NCBI RefSeq assembly: GCF_032854445.1
Contig: NC_088301.1
Location: forward strand, 7,364,044 to 7,428,043
Direction of reading: 5' to 3'
Length of the DNA: 64,000 nt
DNA from: Liolophura sinensis
Taxonomy: Eukaryota; Mollusca; Polyplacophora; Chitonida; Chitonidae
Shown one piece after another: positions 38,772-51,004 of the stretch (position 1 is its first letter; the number at the start of each line of letters is the position of its first letter). The position numbers and the translations under genes are program-made. The notes under the pieces were generated by a model. The model did not search any database. It saw nothing but the letters and a program-made list of their open reading frames with translations, and was not told the origin of the DNA.

Positions 38772-40549
38772 TGGAAAACAAGTTTTCAAGAACTATGCGA
38801 ACTGTCTCTCTGGGGCAAAATTTGTCAATCACATGTTGTGCACAAATTCCCATGAATAGTGAGAGCACGGTATCAGGAAATTCCCAGTGCAAAGCCCGAA
38901 CTGAAGCAGCTGGATGACAGACAAACGTGATCTTCATGATTTACACGTACCTACCCAGGGCCATATGTAGAAAAACATTAGAGTTTCTGATCCCAAACTT
39001 TAATGGTGACATTATGACTCTGTAAAAAGACATTTTAACAATGTAACTCAAAATCATGCTTCCTACGACCTTTTAAGTCTGTGAATGAATCTCATTTCAT
39101 TTGTGTTTTACACTGCACTCAAGAATCATTTGATGCATAATGGAATGTATCGCAGGACAATTTCATTCCATCACATTTTATAACATATGTGATACTTTGG
39201 CAGTTGATACTTTTGCGTTGTCATGAACAACAAATTCCTTCCTTTTCAACTAAGTGACTCTCCCAAAACCTAAGCAGTGCCATTCACTTACTTTGTTTAT
39301 ACTGTATAATCCTAAACATAAAATTTATAAAATTAAATTGTAAACTATCATAAAAAGTAATGGCATTTTTTTTTGTGTGGGGTCACACTTTGTCACTGGG
39401 AGTGTAATTCCTGTGATTTCAGTCAGGTTTATGGATTGAAAAAATCAAGTTCGGAGAATCCAAACCTTGTAAGGCAACTAACAAATCACTGACATTACAA
39501 ACAAAGGTGAATCAGAAAGAGAGCTGCATGTACACAACTTCACCTGTCAATGATAAATGTTCTGCACCATGAGCCACATTTTAGCTCCGTCAACTTAAAG
39601 GTGGAGAAAACATAAAAATTACATAAAGTTCAGATAAAATAAGTCGTAAATGTGTACTTCAATATTTTATTTTTTCGATTTTTCTTTTAAGAGAGAAAGA
39701 TATTTGAAAATAATTTTTATATGGTGGGTATTTGGGACCTGTCAATGGCCAATGTGCTGCAGCGAGAGTAACATTTCAGCTCCATGACCTTATCCCGTGA
39801 GTATGATGTAGATAATAATGGTTACTAACATTCAGAGTAGAATAATTTAATTAACACTCTTAAGATGTTACAGAAGGCTATGGTAAATGAGCTAAAATTT
39901 AGCCCATGACTCAGTTGCACGTCTATGCTGATTCCAAGAGTTCTACTGATCTTGGAAAGATGTTTTGAGGTTTGTTTTGAAGGTTGGATGAAGTCCTACT
40001 GGACACATGTAAATTTCAGCACCATAAAAATATTTTATGACATTTATTCACCCCTAAAATGCAATTTTTTGGATGAAATTTTAGGCAAATTACTGCAGTT
40101 AAAAATTCATGGAAAGCCTGCTTCAAGCGTGCTTGGGAAAAAGCATGCAAACATTTAGGATGGCTGAATGGAAGCCTAAGTGTCATACTACAACAACAAA
40201 AAGGCCAAAAACAATGAACAAAAATGTTTGCAAATATCAGTCAGAATATAATAGTAGATTCACATATTTGATTTTGCACAAACTTGATCTTGTATTTGCA
40301 CTAAATCGTTTCTTGCATCTCACAAAGAAAGAAGGAAAAAAACTTTTAGGTTTCCAAGAAAATAATAGCTTTTTTGACATGCACATATCAAACTTCATTT
40401 CTAGTTTGGCAAAAATGTATGACTGATTTGCATGTGCTATATATTAAAGTTTTATTTTTAACGTTTTGATATAGCTCATACACTTAAAGACAAATAAGTG
40501 TGTTTGGTGCATATCTTCCACATTGTGTATATGATAATAACCATTTCCT
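38772..40549. other. Non-coding stretch
   Basis: Very AT-rich. Frames of 77-105 codons near 39925-40426 are lysine- and phenylalanine-rich chance frames without any recognisable motif. Confidence 0.5.
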
Positions 40550-40762
40550 TCAAATCTTCAACCTTTACTACCACTCAAGCCCTTTTTCACGTGGAATTTA
40601 TGCATGCAATTATCAAGAAAATGAAGTTAAAAATGATTTCTTTATGTCACTTAAGATGCAGGCTTCACAAAACTGTGCAACTTATTCCTCTACACCACAT
40701 TTTTGTCAGAATGTTTCAAAATATTTGTCGAACAGGCAGCTGAAAAAGTTGAAGAATTAGGG
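40550..40762 (+). mobile_element. MITE family relative
   Basis: 'tcaaatcttcaaccttta' on the left and 'aaaaagttgaagaattaggg' on the right. The interior shares 'gcttcacaaaactgtgca' with the other copies. The left edge is approximate. Open frames of 81-86 codons here are incidental. Confidence 0.55.
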
Positions 40763-41339
40763 TAGATCTCTATAGCTTCTTTCAAAAAAGGGCTTTTAAG
40801 TGTAAACGGGAATGTTTTCAATTTGTCTGTTGGTAATCTTTTAAAATCAAGTTTGTAATGCTTTTAATATAGTATCAGCATGGAACATAAAATGACAAGA
40901 ATCTCAAACAGAATTAGATTTGTGCTATGATAATGAATATGCTAAAAAACAATGGAAAACGTTTTTAATGAACTTCATTAAGATATTACCACATTAATTT
41001 TGCATATCTTACAACCATCACAGGTGATAAATCAATGGATATTGACAATATAAGTGACAAAAAAATCTTCAATATCCCTAAATATAGCAGAAACATGTAA
41101 TATCTTCATATTCTAACAATACAAAGTTAATAATGTTTTGTCTGTCATCTGTCATAAATCCAATAACTAACACATGCTTTGCTGCAAAATGTGGCAAACC
41201 CAATACGATAATACAGGATTATCTCCAAGCCATTCAACATCATAGAGGCCACTGGTAAAGAGGGTTAAAGTGCTGGCTCACAGACATTACCATCCCTAGA
41301 CCAATTAAATTTCTGTTTCTGCTTTTACATGTGAAGAGG

Positions 41340-41452
41340 CCTGTCAGGTACCTGGCGAAGGTCAGTGGTTTACTTCAGGCATTGCAAGAAGAAGCCTGAC
41401 ATCTGTCATACAAGTGAAAAAATTCTGAAACGCAGTGTTAAACACCAATCAA
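41340..41452 (+). mobile_element. SINE tail fragment, old
   Basis: 'gtcatacaagtgaaaaaatt' and 'cgcagtgttaaacaccaatc' match the 3' part of the SINE with substitutions. It directly abuts the MITE copy that starts at 41456. Confidence 0.5.
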
Positions 41453-41455
41453 ATA

Positions 41456-41656
41456 CTGTAAATCTTCAATGTTTTCAGCCTTTAAAGCGCTTTTTTCAAT
41501 GGCATTTATGCATATTTATGGAACGATTTGTTTGTGTCATTAAAGATGCAATCTACAAAAAACTGCATGTGCAAATTATTTCTATACATCATGCAATTCT
41601 CTCCGAATGTTTCAAAATATCGGTCACAGAAACGGCTGAAAAGGTTGACGAATTAG
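41456..41656 (+). mobile_element. MITE family relative (201 bp, TA-flanked)
   Basis: Left 'ctgtaaatcttcaatgtttt', right 'aaaaggttgacgaattagg', TA at both edges. The interior is closer to the 40.5 kb copy ('tgtttcaaaatat') than to the 41.9 kb copy, so this is a sub-family. Confidence 0.6.
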
Positions 41657-41877
41657 GTAAATAGATTATTTCCCAGTCTGGATGAGATATTTTAAGACAT
41701 AATAGTTTTGTAGGCAGCAAATTTGTCCTCTGAGATGTCTGATGGGTATGTCCAAGTATCAATACATTATTCATGTTCGAGTTTTTCAGCTATCATATCT
41801 CAATGACATCATTATAGGACTGTCACTATAGCCTGACCATGCAGCCTGACACACCTATACCGTATATATAAACAATA

Positions 41878-42068
41878 CACCCTAATTCCTCAATCTTTTC
41901 GCACATGAAAGAGCAACTTTCAGTTCAGTTTATGCAGATACAGTCTTTCCAGACAAAACTACATGCTTTAATAGGCTGGCCCATTTCAGGGCATCACAAT
42001 TTTATCAGTCAACAGAACATTTTTGAATAAACACTTTACAAAGATGCAAAAAGGTTGAAGAATTACAG
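41878..42068 (+). mobile_element. MITE family copy (about 190 bp, TA-flanked)
   Basis: Inverted ends: 'ccctaattcctcaatctttt' on the left and 'aaaaaggttgaagaattaca' on the right. TA lies at both flanks (41876-41877 and 42069-42070). The interior shares 'acaattttatcagt' with the 59 kb copy. Non-coding. Confidence 0.7.
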
Positions 42069-42129
42069 TACATCTGGTGACAAGCTGATGACAAAAATAA
42101 ATCAATTAATTAATAAATAAAATTTACAA

Positions 42130-42598
42130 TTTACTTCGTGGTACTTAGATTTGGGAAAATTCTCACAGCTTAATAAACACGGAATCCCCAAGACTACTTA
42201 TTTTTGCGTACAACTGCTTTGTAGTGCTTAACATTTGGACGATATTTTGTTGGTTTTCTAAACATGGATTCCTCTAATCTCCTATCTTAACACGCAACTG
42301 CTTTGTGGTATTTAGATTTGGGCAAGATTCTTGTGGCTTAATAAACACAGAATACCCAAATCTTCTTATTTTTAGATTACAGCTACTTTGTAGTACTTAA
42401 GATCTTGACGAGATTCTGGTGGTTTTCTAAGCATGGATTCCTCTAATCTCCTATCTTAACACGCAACTGCTTTGTGGTTTTTAGATTTGGGCAAGATTCT
42501 TGTGGCTTAATAAACGCAGAATACCCAAATCTTCTTTTTTTTAGATTACAGCTACTTTGTAGTACTTAAGATCTTGACGAGATTCTGACGAGATATTT
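42130..42598 (+). repeat. 169-bp tandem repeat, about 2.7 units, built of two half-units
   Basis: 'ctttgtggt' followed by 'tttagatttgggcaagattc' recurs at 42301 and 42470, 169 bases apart. Inside each unit two ~85-base halves are related ('ctgctttgtagtgcttaa' against 'ctgctttgtggtatttag'), so an ancient dimer was later amplified. Confidence 0.85.
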
Positions 42599-42599
42599 C

Positions 42600-43950
42600 C
42601 TCTTCATCCTTTAACAGGCTACCGTAGAGGCAAGAACTTACGTGAACTTCTGCGTAAATCCAAATGATAGCATATGCTTTCTTAATCTTTGTCGTGGACT
42701 CCTGATGAGGGTAAACGTGAGCACTACATGCCAAACATACCCGAAACACTGAAAACACAGTCATGTATAGACTGAACCAATTTCCAACGCTTGACAACAT
42801 TCACTTATATACAGAGCTGTTTCTTTTAGTTATTTACACAGCTTGCTGAAATGGACAGTGTTGAGTCTGAGTTTACCCCAGTTAAACTTTGGGTGTGGCT
42901 TCCTGCATCAGTTTTTTCTCTGAACTATTTAAACACAATCACTGCAGCTTTAATACAGCAGATAACAGATGTGTTCATGGCAATTTGCACCATTCCATTT
43001 CACTTAACGCAAGCCACATACTGTGCATTAAAAATCACTTTAAAGTACACTTGCTTCCCCTTGATTTCTGAACATTTCATTTAAAAGTCCAGACAAAACA
43101 TGCCCTCAGGTCGTACTTCCTCAATTGCTATCAAAAATTCATTTCTCCCTGCAACACAATCAACTGTCTGAACCTAGTAAAGAAACGTTCAAGGCATTAA
43201 TTATTAATATGAAATCAGTCTATATGCACATGTAACAAAATGCCGGAAGGCCTTATCCTATGTTCAATTCAGCACTGAGATGAAAGAAACCATGCTCAAT
43301 GCTTCAGTGTGAATCTAATGCATAGGGACAACTTTGCTGTGCTTTCCTTGCGATTAATGCTTGTTTATTTATTTACTGATATGTTGTCTAGATCATACTC
43401 AATTCATTTCACTTACACAACTGTGGTCAGGGTTTAAATATATGCTGAGGAAAGCAGTGACTGAGCTCAGGGGAACAATACCACTGCACCTTGCCTCAGG
43501 CATCCAACAATGCACTTTTGCTGACTGATGAAGTTTACCTTTCTGATAGCCGATGTGAATCATGGATAAGCAAAACACTGTAATATCCATAATAAGTAAA
43601 GTAAAAATCAAACAAAAAATGTTTTTGGGGTGTTCAATGTAATTTAAACGTTTCCTTTAAGAATGCTTCAGACAAGCCAGAAAATTTGGGTACCCATTTG
43701 AATGTTGCCTAAGAACACCATACTTAAATTCACACTTTATATACAAAGGCAGTCAGTTTTGGGGTGGAAGAAAAAAAACAGAGATACTTAGGAAACCACC
43801 TACCTGGGTGAGTTAGTGATGAACTTTACATCGTGTTTAAATATATATAAAGTATTATATGTGGACTATGTTGTGGATTTGACGTATTGAATATTACACA
43901 TATTTTAACACTGTTGACTACTCATACTTCCAGTTAAATTTCTTGTATTA
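42600..43950. other. Non-coding stretch
   Basis: AT-rich DNA with one faint SINE remnant (about 43365-43440). No supported gene. Confidence 0.5.
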
Positions 43951-43956
43951 AAATTA

Positions 43957-44161
43957 CTGTAATTCATTTCAGCCCTTTCTTATGTTTGTAAGATGTTTAT
44001 ATAAACATATTTTGTGTAGTCTGATAAAATCCTACTTTTTGTGAAGCCCTGGAATATGTCAATCCATCCAAATCTATTTTGTCTCCAAAATCAAACTTAA
44101 AGTGTGCATAAATTGCATTGAAAGTTGTTCTTTCATGCGTGAAAAGGCTGAGGAATGAGGG
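43957..44161 (-). mobile_element. MITE family copy, minus orientation (205 bp)
   Basis: TA flanks at 43955-43956 and 44162-44163; ends 'ctgtaattcatttcagccc' and 'ggctgaggaatgaggg'. Reversed, its interior matches the 59 kb copy at 'gattttggagacaaaa' and 'gggcttcacaaaaagta'. Confidence 0.7.
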
Positions 44162-44179
44162 TATGTAGAGTATTTCTGG

Positions 44180-44340
44180 AGGCAAATAAATGTCATGAGG
44201 TATTACTTTTGGTGTTAAAATTTACATTTTCTCAGTCGCATATCATCCTACTGTCCAAACACCCTTCAAAGCATGTTTCTAAAATCAAAAGAACTCCCAG
44301 TCATATATGAAATTTTATGACATTTAGGGTACTGTTAGGA
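44180..44340 (+). repeat. Dispersed repeat, partner of 1365-1560
   Basis: 'ttctggaggcaaataaatg', 'attacttttggtgttaaaa', 'catatcatcctactgtcc' and 'tttctaaaatcaaaagaact'. It begins right next to the MITE at 43957-44161, so it may have hitchhiked with it. Confidence 0.6.
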
Positions 44341-44394
44341 GACTGCGAGATTGCTTATACAATTATAGAACCTAGTTTTCCGAAATATGATTCA

Positions 44395-44652
44395 TTTATT
44401 TTATTTATTTGATTGGTGTTTTTAAGGCTAGGAATTAACTCCCATATCTGGTGTACTTTCTAGCCATTGCACAACCTACTCCCTGTTTTATAGCTAGTCA
44501 TTTTCAAAATGAGCATGCCTTAGGGTACACTAAATTCCTTTCCCACAGGCTTCTCTTGGTTTCCTCTCTCACTGTAATGCTGGCCATCGTCCTATCAGGC
44601 AAATATTCTTGAATAGGGCGTAATTAAAACACCAAACAAATAAATAAATAAA
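44395..44652. mobile_element. Two SINE fragments facing opposite ways
   Basis: A short minus-strand tail piece ('tttgattggtgttttta', about 44405-44430) and a plus-strand tail piece ('tgtaatgctggccatcgtcc' to (aaat)n, about 44550-44652) enclose about 120 bases of unrelated DNA. They are either two insertions or one rearranged copy. Confidence 0.6.
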
Positions 44653-45990
44653 TATTCCTTGTTGTCTCCATTACTGTAACATGAACAGCCCTATTTTTCA
44701 ATTGTTCTTCTAGTCAAGAGCAGTGGTTCCAACACGCTTGTTTCCTTTACTCATTAGCTACAAAGGAAAGCTGTCATATATGAAGTGCCATATGTTTTTT
44801 ATCATGTTCAAAAAACATATATTTACCCAAGGGTTTTTGTCTTGTACGATGGCAGTCAGCTAGGTTTATGGGTGTGATGTAATACCAAAATTCTCGAAAC
44901 TTTCTCTACACCATTGCTGGGTTTGTATGTTTTCTTGCATACACACAGGTAAAACATACACAAAGGTTCTTGCTTACACACAAGTAAAACCGATATTGGA
45001 GAGAACTAACTGAACTCTATCTCTATCTATCTCCAATTAATCTCCTATTATATTTAATATACAACAGCCAACTTTACACAATGTACACTTCTTTTGATCC
45101 TCTTTCACTTAACGTGACAATTGAACTCGAGTGCCCGTTGGAGTGAGATATTTCAACTTTGGTGACATGTGAAAGATAATCGGAAGGGATATATGTTGTG
45201 TAAGTTTGGTTGTTCTAGAACGTTTAGTATTGCCTGTGTGAGACAGCAGGCGATTCAAGCGATCTGACTTTTTCACCAACTGAAGTCAAATTGTGTCAGC
45301 TTTGGTGTCAGATGAAAGAGGATCAAAAGGGGTGTTGCCTACATATATATTGTATAAATAGTATATATTGGCTGTGGTATATTAACTACAGCCCAATGGC
45401 TGTGAAATGGGCCTACCAGCAGGGCTTTTGTTTGGTCTGTTGGCTGCCTACCTATAGTCCATTCAAAAAAGTTGCTTCCCCTTGACCAAAGTCATCCTTT
45501 TTTCCAACGACTGAACTCTGTATATGTCATACCTATCAAGATCTCTTATTTTACTAATTTACCAGTCATTTCACTATAAAGACAATTTCTTATTATTGAG
45601 AATACTACATGTAAGGGTATGTATACTATACTCCAACTTTATTCTGTTATTCTGTTAAAAGACACATGATAGCATGGAGAATAGTGCCACATGGTTAATA
45701 ACTATGGCAACAGACAGCTAACTCACTGACAATGAAATGTTTTTATAAAATAACCGCCTTATTTGCCTTTCGATCCTTCAGGTCAAATTTTTTGTACTTT
45801 GTACTCAACCAATCTATAAATCTTGTAATGTATTTACCGTCTATCGAAGTTCTATTTACTGTATGTGGTATCATTTGTTGATTTTGCTACGACAGACAAT
45901 ATGGGTTACCCTAAATAGATTTGACTGGATACAATGTCGTATAATCTATTGTGAATAAAGTTCTATCCTCCTCAGCACACATAACCAATG

Positions 45991-46290
45991 ATCCTGTTTC
46001 AGTGTTACGTCTGCACTGTCTTCCATATAGAACAAATAGGATCCTGTTTCAGTGTTATGTCTGCACTGTCTTCCACACAGAACAAATAGGATCCTGTTTC
46101 AGTGTTACGTCTGCACTGTCTTCCATACAGAACAAATAGGATCCTGTTTCAGTGTTACGTCTGCACTGTCTTCCACACAGAACAAATAGGATCCTGTTTC
46201 AGTGTTACGTCTGCACTGTCTTCCACATAGAACAAATCGGATCCTGTTTCAGTGTTACGTCTGCACTGTCTTCCACAAAGAACAAATATG
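45991..46290 (+). repeat. 50-bp minisatellite, 6 units
   Basis: 'atcctgtttcagtgttacgt' then 'ctgcactgtcttccacacag' and 'aacaaatagg', exactly every 50 bases from 45991. Open frames across it are repeat artefacts. Confidence 0.95.
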
Positions 46291-47205
46291 ATTGTTTTTT
46301 CTGGGAGATCGTGGATGATGTTTTTAGTTTGCTGCTTCTGTCAACCATTTTTTGCAACACAGATAGAAGGGGTAGAATCTGTTACGATTGGTATTGTTTA
46401 TTCTTTATGATGGCACCTGTTTAACTCTGGAAATGCTAAAATTTATTTATTTTGAAATAACACGTTATACGATATTGTCACCTAGTGATCAGGCTTAGCT
46501 GTAGTTCAAGTCTCCAATGCATCATACTAGTATACATATGTTATGTCTACTGGTATAGGCAAGTCTAGATTCATTGAACATCATCATTTTGTCCTTCATT
46601 TTTCATGTATATTTGCCATCAAATGTTAGGAGATCCCCAGTTCAAGAACTTAAAATTATGTGGCTTTTCAATGGAAAATAAAGGGGAGATCATGCAGTTA
46701 TGTGTAATAGCGAACGAAATCAAGCCACAATGATTTGACAAAATTATCTCCCCTGTGTCAGAAGAGATCTGAAGCACTGACTGAAGTGCATGTGTTCTTC
46801 TGTACTCACTTTTAAAAGTATCATTCTATTTTTATTTATTCATTTATTCTGGAAAGAGCATTGGAATGCTCTTCCCAGATTAATTTTATTGAAGTAAAGG
46901 ATTTTTCACTTCTACAATAGTGGCCATTGTTGTGTATACATGCAAGTGGAGTAAACCAAATGCCCACAAAAACCACAGACCCCAAAGAACTCAAGACATT
47001 GTGCCTGAGATTACTAGACCCCCCACCCCCACCTCCCCCAGGAGGTTACCGTGGTGACACACATACTACATGTATGACTTCACTGCAAGCAGTTAAATGG
47101 TGGTCATGCTAATTATTTGATATGTTTTTCTGATATGTTGAAGGGAAAAGTGCCACTGGTGCATATGGTGGTATATATGGTGGCATAGCATGACGTGAAG
47201 GTTTG

Positions 47206-47412
47206 GCAATATATAAAACAAGGCATTAAGAGAATACTGGTCGAGCAGTTTGTAAAACTGCATAATGTTTAAGTCATGAGATACATTCAAATATTGACCT
47301 CTAAACCAAAACAAGACATTCAGAGAATACCGGTAGCTCACCTGATTGAGCAGTTTGTGAAACTGCATAACGTTCAAGTCATGTGATCCATTCAAATATT
47401 GACCTCTCAACC
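47206..47412 (+). repeat. 105-bp direct repeat, 2 units, with a hairpin
   Basis: 'gagcagtttgtaaaactgca' at 47243 and 'gagcagtttgtgaaactgca' at 47348. Each contains a perfect 7-bp stem (gcagttt / aaactgc). Confidence 0.8.
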
Positions 47413-47629
47413 AAAAAAAAGTAGATTGATTGACACTGTCATAAAAAGATATTATTCTCGAATTATATTGTGCTAAAATCTTGCCATTAATTCAACAAGA
47501 AAAACCCAAATTATTATACTGTCACAACTGTGAATGTTCATTGTATGCGTAAGGATTGCAGAGCAGTGACTTTATAAGTAACAGAGTTGTAAATCATGGC
47601 GGTGGAAAAAGGCAATGTGGAGAATTTAC

Positions 47630-47835
47630 CACAGATGTCTTTGATATGCAAATCGCAAACTGCATTCGGCAATCCATGTACTGGGAGCCAATTGCAACCC
47701 TGTGAGTAGCTGAGAAAAGTTTAGATGTGAGGTAAAATACTTCCTTGGTCTTTGATATGTAAATCGCTACCGATGACTGGCTATCTCTATACCATGGGTG
47801 GCCACTGCAACCGTATGACTGGCCAAAAACTTAAA
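47630..47835 (+). repeat. ~113-bp direct repeat, 2 diverged units
   Basis: 'gtctttgatatgcaaatcgc' at about 47636 and 'gtctttgatatgtaaatcgc' at about 47749, each followed by similar 'ccaattgcaacc' / 'ccactgcaacc' text. Confidence 0.6.
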
Positions 47836-49679
47836 CTAAACTGGACAACGAAACAGCATCTGATCCCCCTATCACAATACTTCTCCTAACATCGTAAGAC
47901 AAGCTTATGAAAATTTAAAAAAAAAAACAGGTTTAAATATCTGATTAACTGCACCTTGCTCCCATAGCCTGATAGGCTTGCTCTGCTTGCTCAAAACAAA
48001 CAAAATGTGAAGACTCAAGCAGCATTCAAACACGGATGACTTTATTACTTGTCATTATGTTCCAATACTGTTACAGTTTCATCAAGATGAAATAATTCTC
48101 AATATACTGATGACAATTAACAGAAAACAAAGGTAGCAAACCACGTCAACCATCGAAAGTCCATCAAGCACTGATGTAGGTGTAGCTGGCGAATCGCATC
48201 GTTCTATCATGATGATTATTATAATAGCTGAGAGACATTCAGAAAATCTTGACAGGCTTGATTCCACACGTGTGGACTGATTAATAGAAAAGACAATGTA
48301 ATTCTACTGTCATCATATCTGACACTCCACTAAAAACTATACCAAAAATACCTTCACTCATTTTTCAACAGCTTTGCCTTAATGGACAAATTCTTGAGGA
48401 GTGTTTCATGTATGCACTAATACACAGGTTAAGCCAGTCAGAATGTTGATACACAGTTTAGAGCTTGAAAAGAAAAGCTTGATCGAGAAATCATCTGAAC
48501 CCAGCTCCTTAATAATATGATCTACAAAGCCCATCTTATACAACACAAATATTTGAATGCATTTCAAGTGATGTCCCTTTTTTTTGGGGTTGTTTTTTTT
48601 TAAGCTTAAGCATTGTTAAATAATTTTCTGCTGCATGACTATAACGACTTACTTTGATGTTCTCTTTCCCTTTTTCATTTAATAATGTAATGTAATCTAC
48701 TAACAAATATATGGCCACTGAAATATCTCACGTCAGTGTTTATAAAGTAACAAAATGCATGCATATGTTGACATGGCATCTACCTCATACACCAATCAGA
48801 AGCCAGATTTACACTTATCTACCTGAAAGTACTTTAACACAGAATGGGCTATAATGCCTATTGTCAATAAATAAAAAAACTTTCACCTCATTGATCCAAA
48901 TACAGACACTTTTACATACAGTAATACAATTCCATAATGCTGTAAAAGTGTCATGTTCGTTACTCTTACTGTAATATTAACTCTCCCCTAATGTGCACAT
49001 GCAAAATGAAAATACTAATCTTTTAAAAATAACTTCAGTCTTCTGATTGCAATTGTCATTGCTTTTCAGCAGAAGTTTTGGATGTATATGAAATAAACCA
49101 GAAATTAGTTCCAAGATGTGGTTTCAGCCATTTTCTCAGCTACCATAATAATTCATACATCTTTTATGGAATTTGAAGGGAATCTTTTAAGGGCAATTTG
49201 TGTTCTTTTAACAACGTAAGGTGATAAATTCACACAAACAGAATGGCGGCTTGAAAACATACCTAACCAAACACGAAGCCTTATAAATGTGAGGAAGCCT
49301 AGTAAAATGGCAAACATATCCAATCACAGGGAAATCTTGAACCCTTTTTTAATATAAATCTGCAAACAGTACTCTGTCCTGGTTAGCACTTTGTCCAAAT
49401 ACTGTCACTGGATTACAGGTTGAAATTTTAGGAATGCTAATATTAAGAATTTTTTTATTTCGAATGTAAATGCCCAACCTGGACAAAAACAGATTTTATT
49501 ATGAAAGAATGTAGCTGGAACCATTTGTACTTTGGCATTTTTTATTTTTCAGCCCTTATTTTCAAATTAATGCTGTAAATCCAGTCGAGTGTAAATGTTA
49601 AAAGAAATATTGGTGCTCATATTTCAGTCATCCAGCCTTAAAACCATCAAGACAAATGTCTGTGATTAACATACAAATA

Positions 49680-49940
49680 CTGCCCTGTTTCAGTAAAACA
49701 TCTGACTGGCCTTATTTCAGCAAATCCTCAGATTACTACTGCCTGATTTCGGTAAAATCTCTGACTACAGCCTTATTTAAGTAAAACCTCACACTACTGT
49801 CTTATTTCAGTAAAACATCAGACTACTGCCTTATTTCAGTCAAAATCAGACTACTGCCTTTAATTGTTTCAGCAAACCCTCAGACCACTGCATCATTTCA
49901 GTAAAACCTCAGACCACTGCCTCATTTCAGTAAAACTGTA
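49680..49940 (+). repeat. ~30-bp tandem repeat, about 8 units
   Basis: 'tttcagtaaaacctcagac' and 'tactgccttat' recur with small length changes between units. Confidence 0.85.
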
Positions 49941-50627
49941 GGACAAATAGTTTTATAGTTTACAGACTGATTAGATTTTAGATGTTGAATGTAGAAATAA
50001 ATCGCATTTAATTAATACTAAGCCACTTAAATTTTTTTTTTTTGGCTCAAATATTAAGTTCACCTTTCTCTGCGCCTCCAAACTAACCAATCGACACACT
50101 CATAATAACGACAATAACCAAACATGTTCGCATTCACACAAATGCTTGCTGGATGGGTTAATGGCTGAGCCTTATAAACTTACCTCAAGTTTTCTAACTG
50201 GCTGATGCAGTATTTTGACCGGCAGTTTGAGTTGTATTACATGACGGACAGCCGTGATCAGTCAGTTGTGTTTGAAAAACATTATAGAATATGCTGAATG
50301 GAACTACAAAGGTCTCGAGTCAATTAGGTTTTATACAATTTATTCTCTCAACTAAGCCATTTATAAACACTTGGATTTGGTAGCAAGGCTACCAAAGAGC
50401 TCGCCTATAGGACACATGAATGCAAAACTCCAAATCATTTATATAAAGTACTTAAAACATTTATCTTAGCATTAGCTACATTATAAATCAGATCTTTCAC
50501 AATAGTTTGTTCTGTTTTACCATTTCTTAATATATTTTTGATACCAGGCAGATATTACTTACACGCAAACGAATGTGCTATGTGATTGAAGCAGAAAGCA
50601 CTATATTTATTCCTTCATTTATTTGCT

Positions 50628-50693
50628 TGCCGTCATCTGACTGAAATATTGTTAAGTACCACGTTAAACCCCAAGCACTCACTCACTCATTTA
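50628..50693 (-). mobile_element. Second dispersed SINE-like element, short minus-strand piece
   Basis: 'ccacgttaaaccccaagcac' followed by (actc)n is the reverse complement of the head of the 25300 element. Confidence 0.55.
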
Positions 50694-50694
50694 T

Positions 50695-50790
50695 TTGCTT
50701 GTTGTTTATAATTGCCACAATCAAGAATTTTTCACTTACACAATAGTAGTCCCTTTCTAAGTTTTCTGTGGAGGAAACCAGAGTGCCTAA
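50695..50790 (-). mobile_element. Very old SINE tail fragment
   Basis: 'caagaatttttcacttacac' and 'tctgtggaggaaaccag' are recognisable. Similar faint remnants lie near 10950-11010, 38510-38600, 43365-43440, 46840-46930, 51450-51500, 51900-51990 and 56770-56830. They show the family has been active for a long time. Confidence 0.4.
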
Positions 50791-50792
50791 AG

Positions 50793-51004
50793 TATCATGG
50801 ACCTCACAAGTATCATGGACCCCACAAGCATTATGGACCTCACAAGCATCATAGACCCCACAAGTATAATGGACCTCACAAGCATCATAGACCCCACAAG
50901 TATCATAGACCCCACAAGTATCATGGACCCCACAAGTATCATGGACCTCACAAGTATCATAGACCCCATAAGTATCATGGACCACACAAGCATTATGGAC
51001 CCCA
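50793..51004 (+). repeat. 18-bp minisatellite, about 12 units
   Basis: Unit 'tatcatggacctcacaag' with c/t and a/g variants. Being six codons long, it keeps frames open on both strands; these are not genes. Confidence 0.93.

Noticed and set aside
39925-40426. 77- and 105-codon frames as exons
   Set aside because: Composition is that of AT-rich non-coding DNA, there is no motif, and codon use differs from the NCS exons.
46927-47112. Proline-rich 61-codon frame
   Set aside because: The proline run comes from a C-rich tract; no exon boundaries or family similarity, and an old SINE remnant lies next to it.
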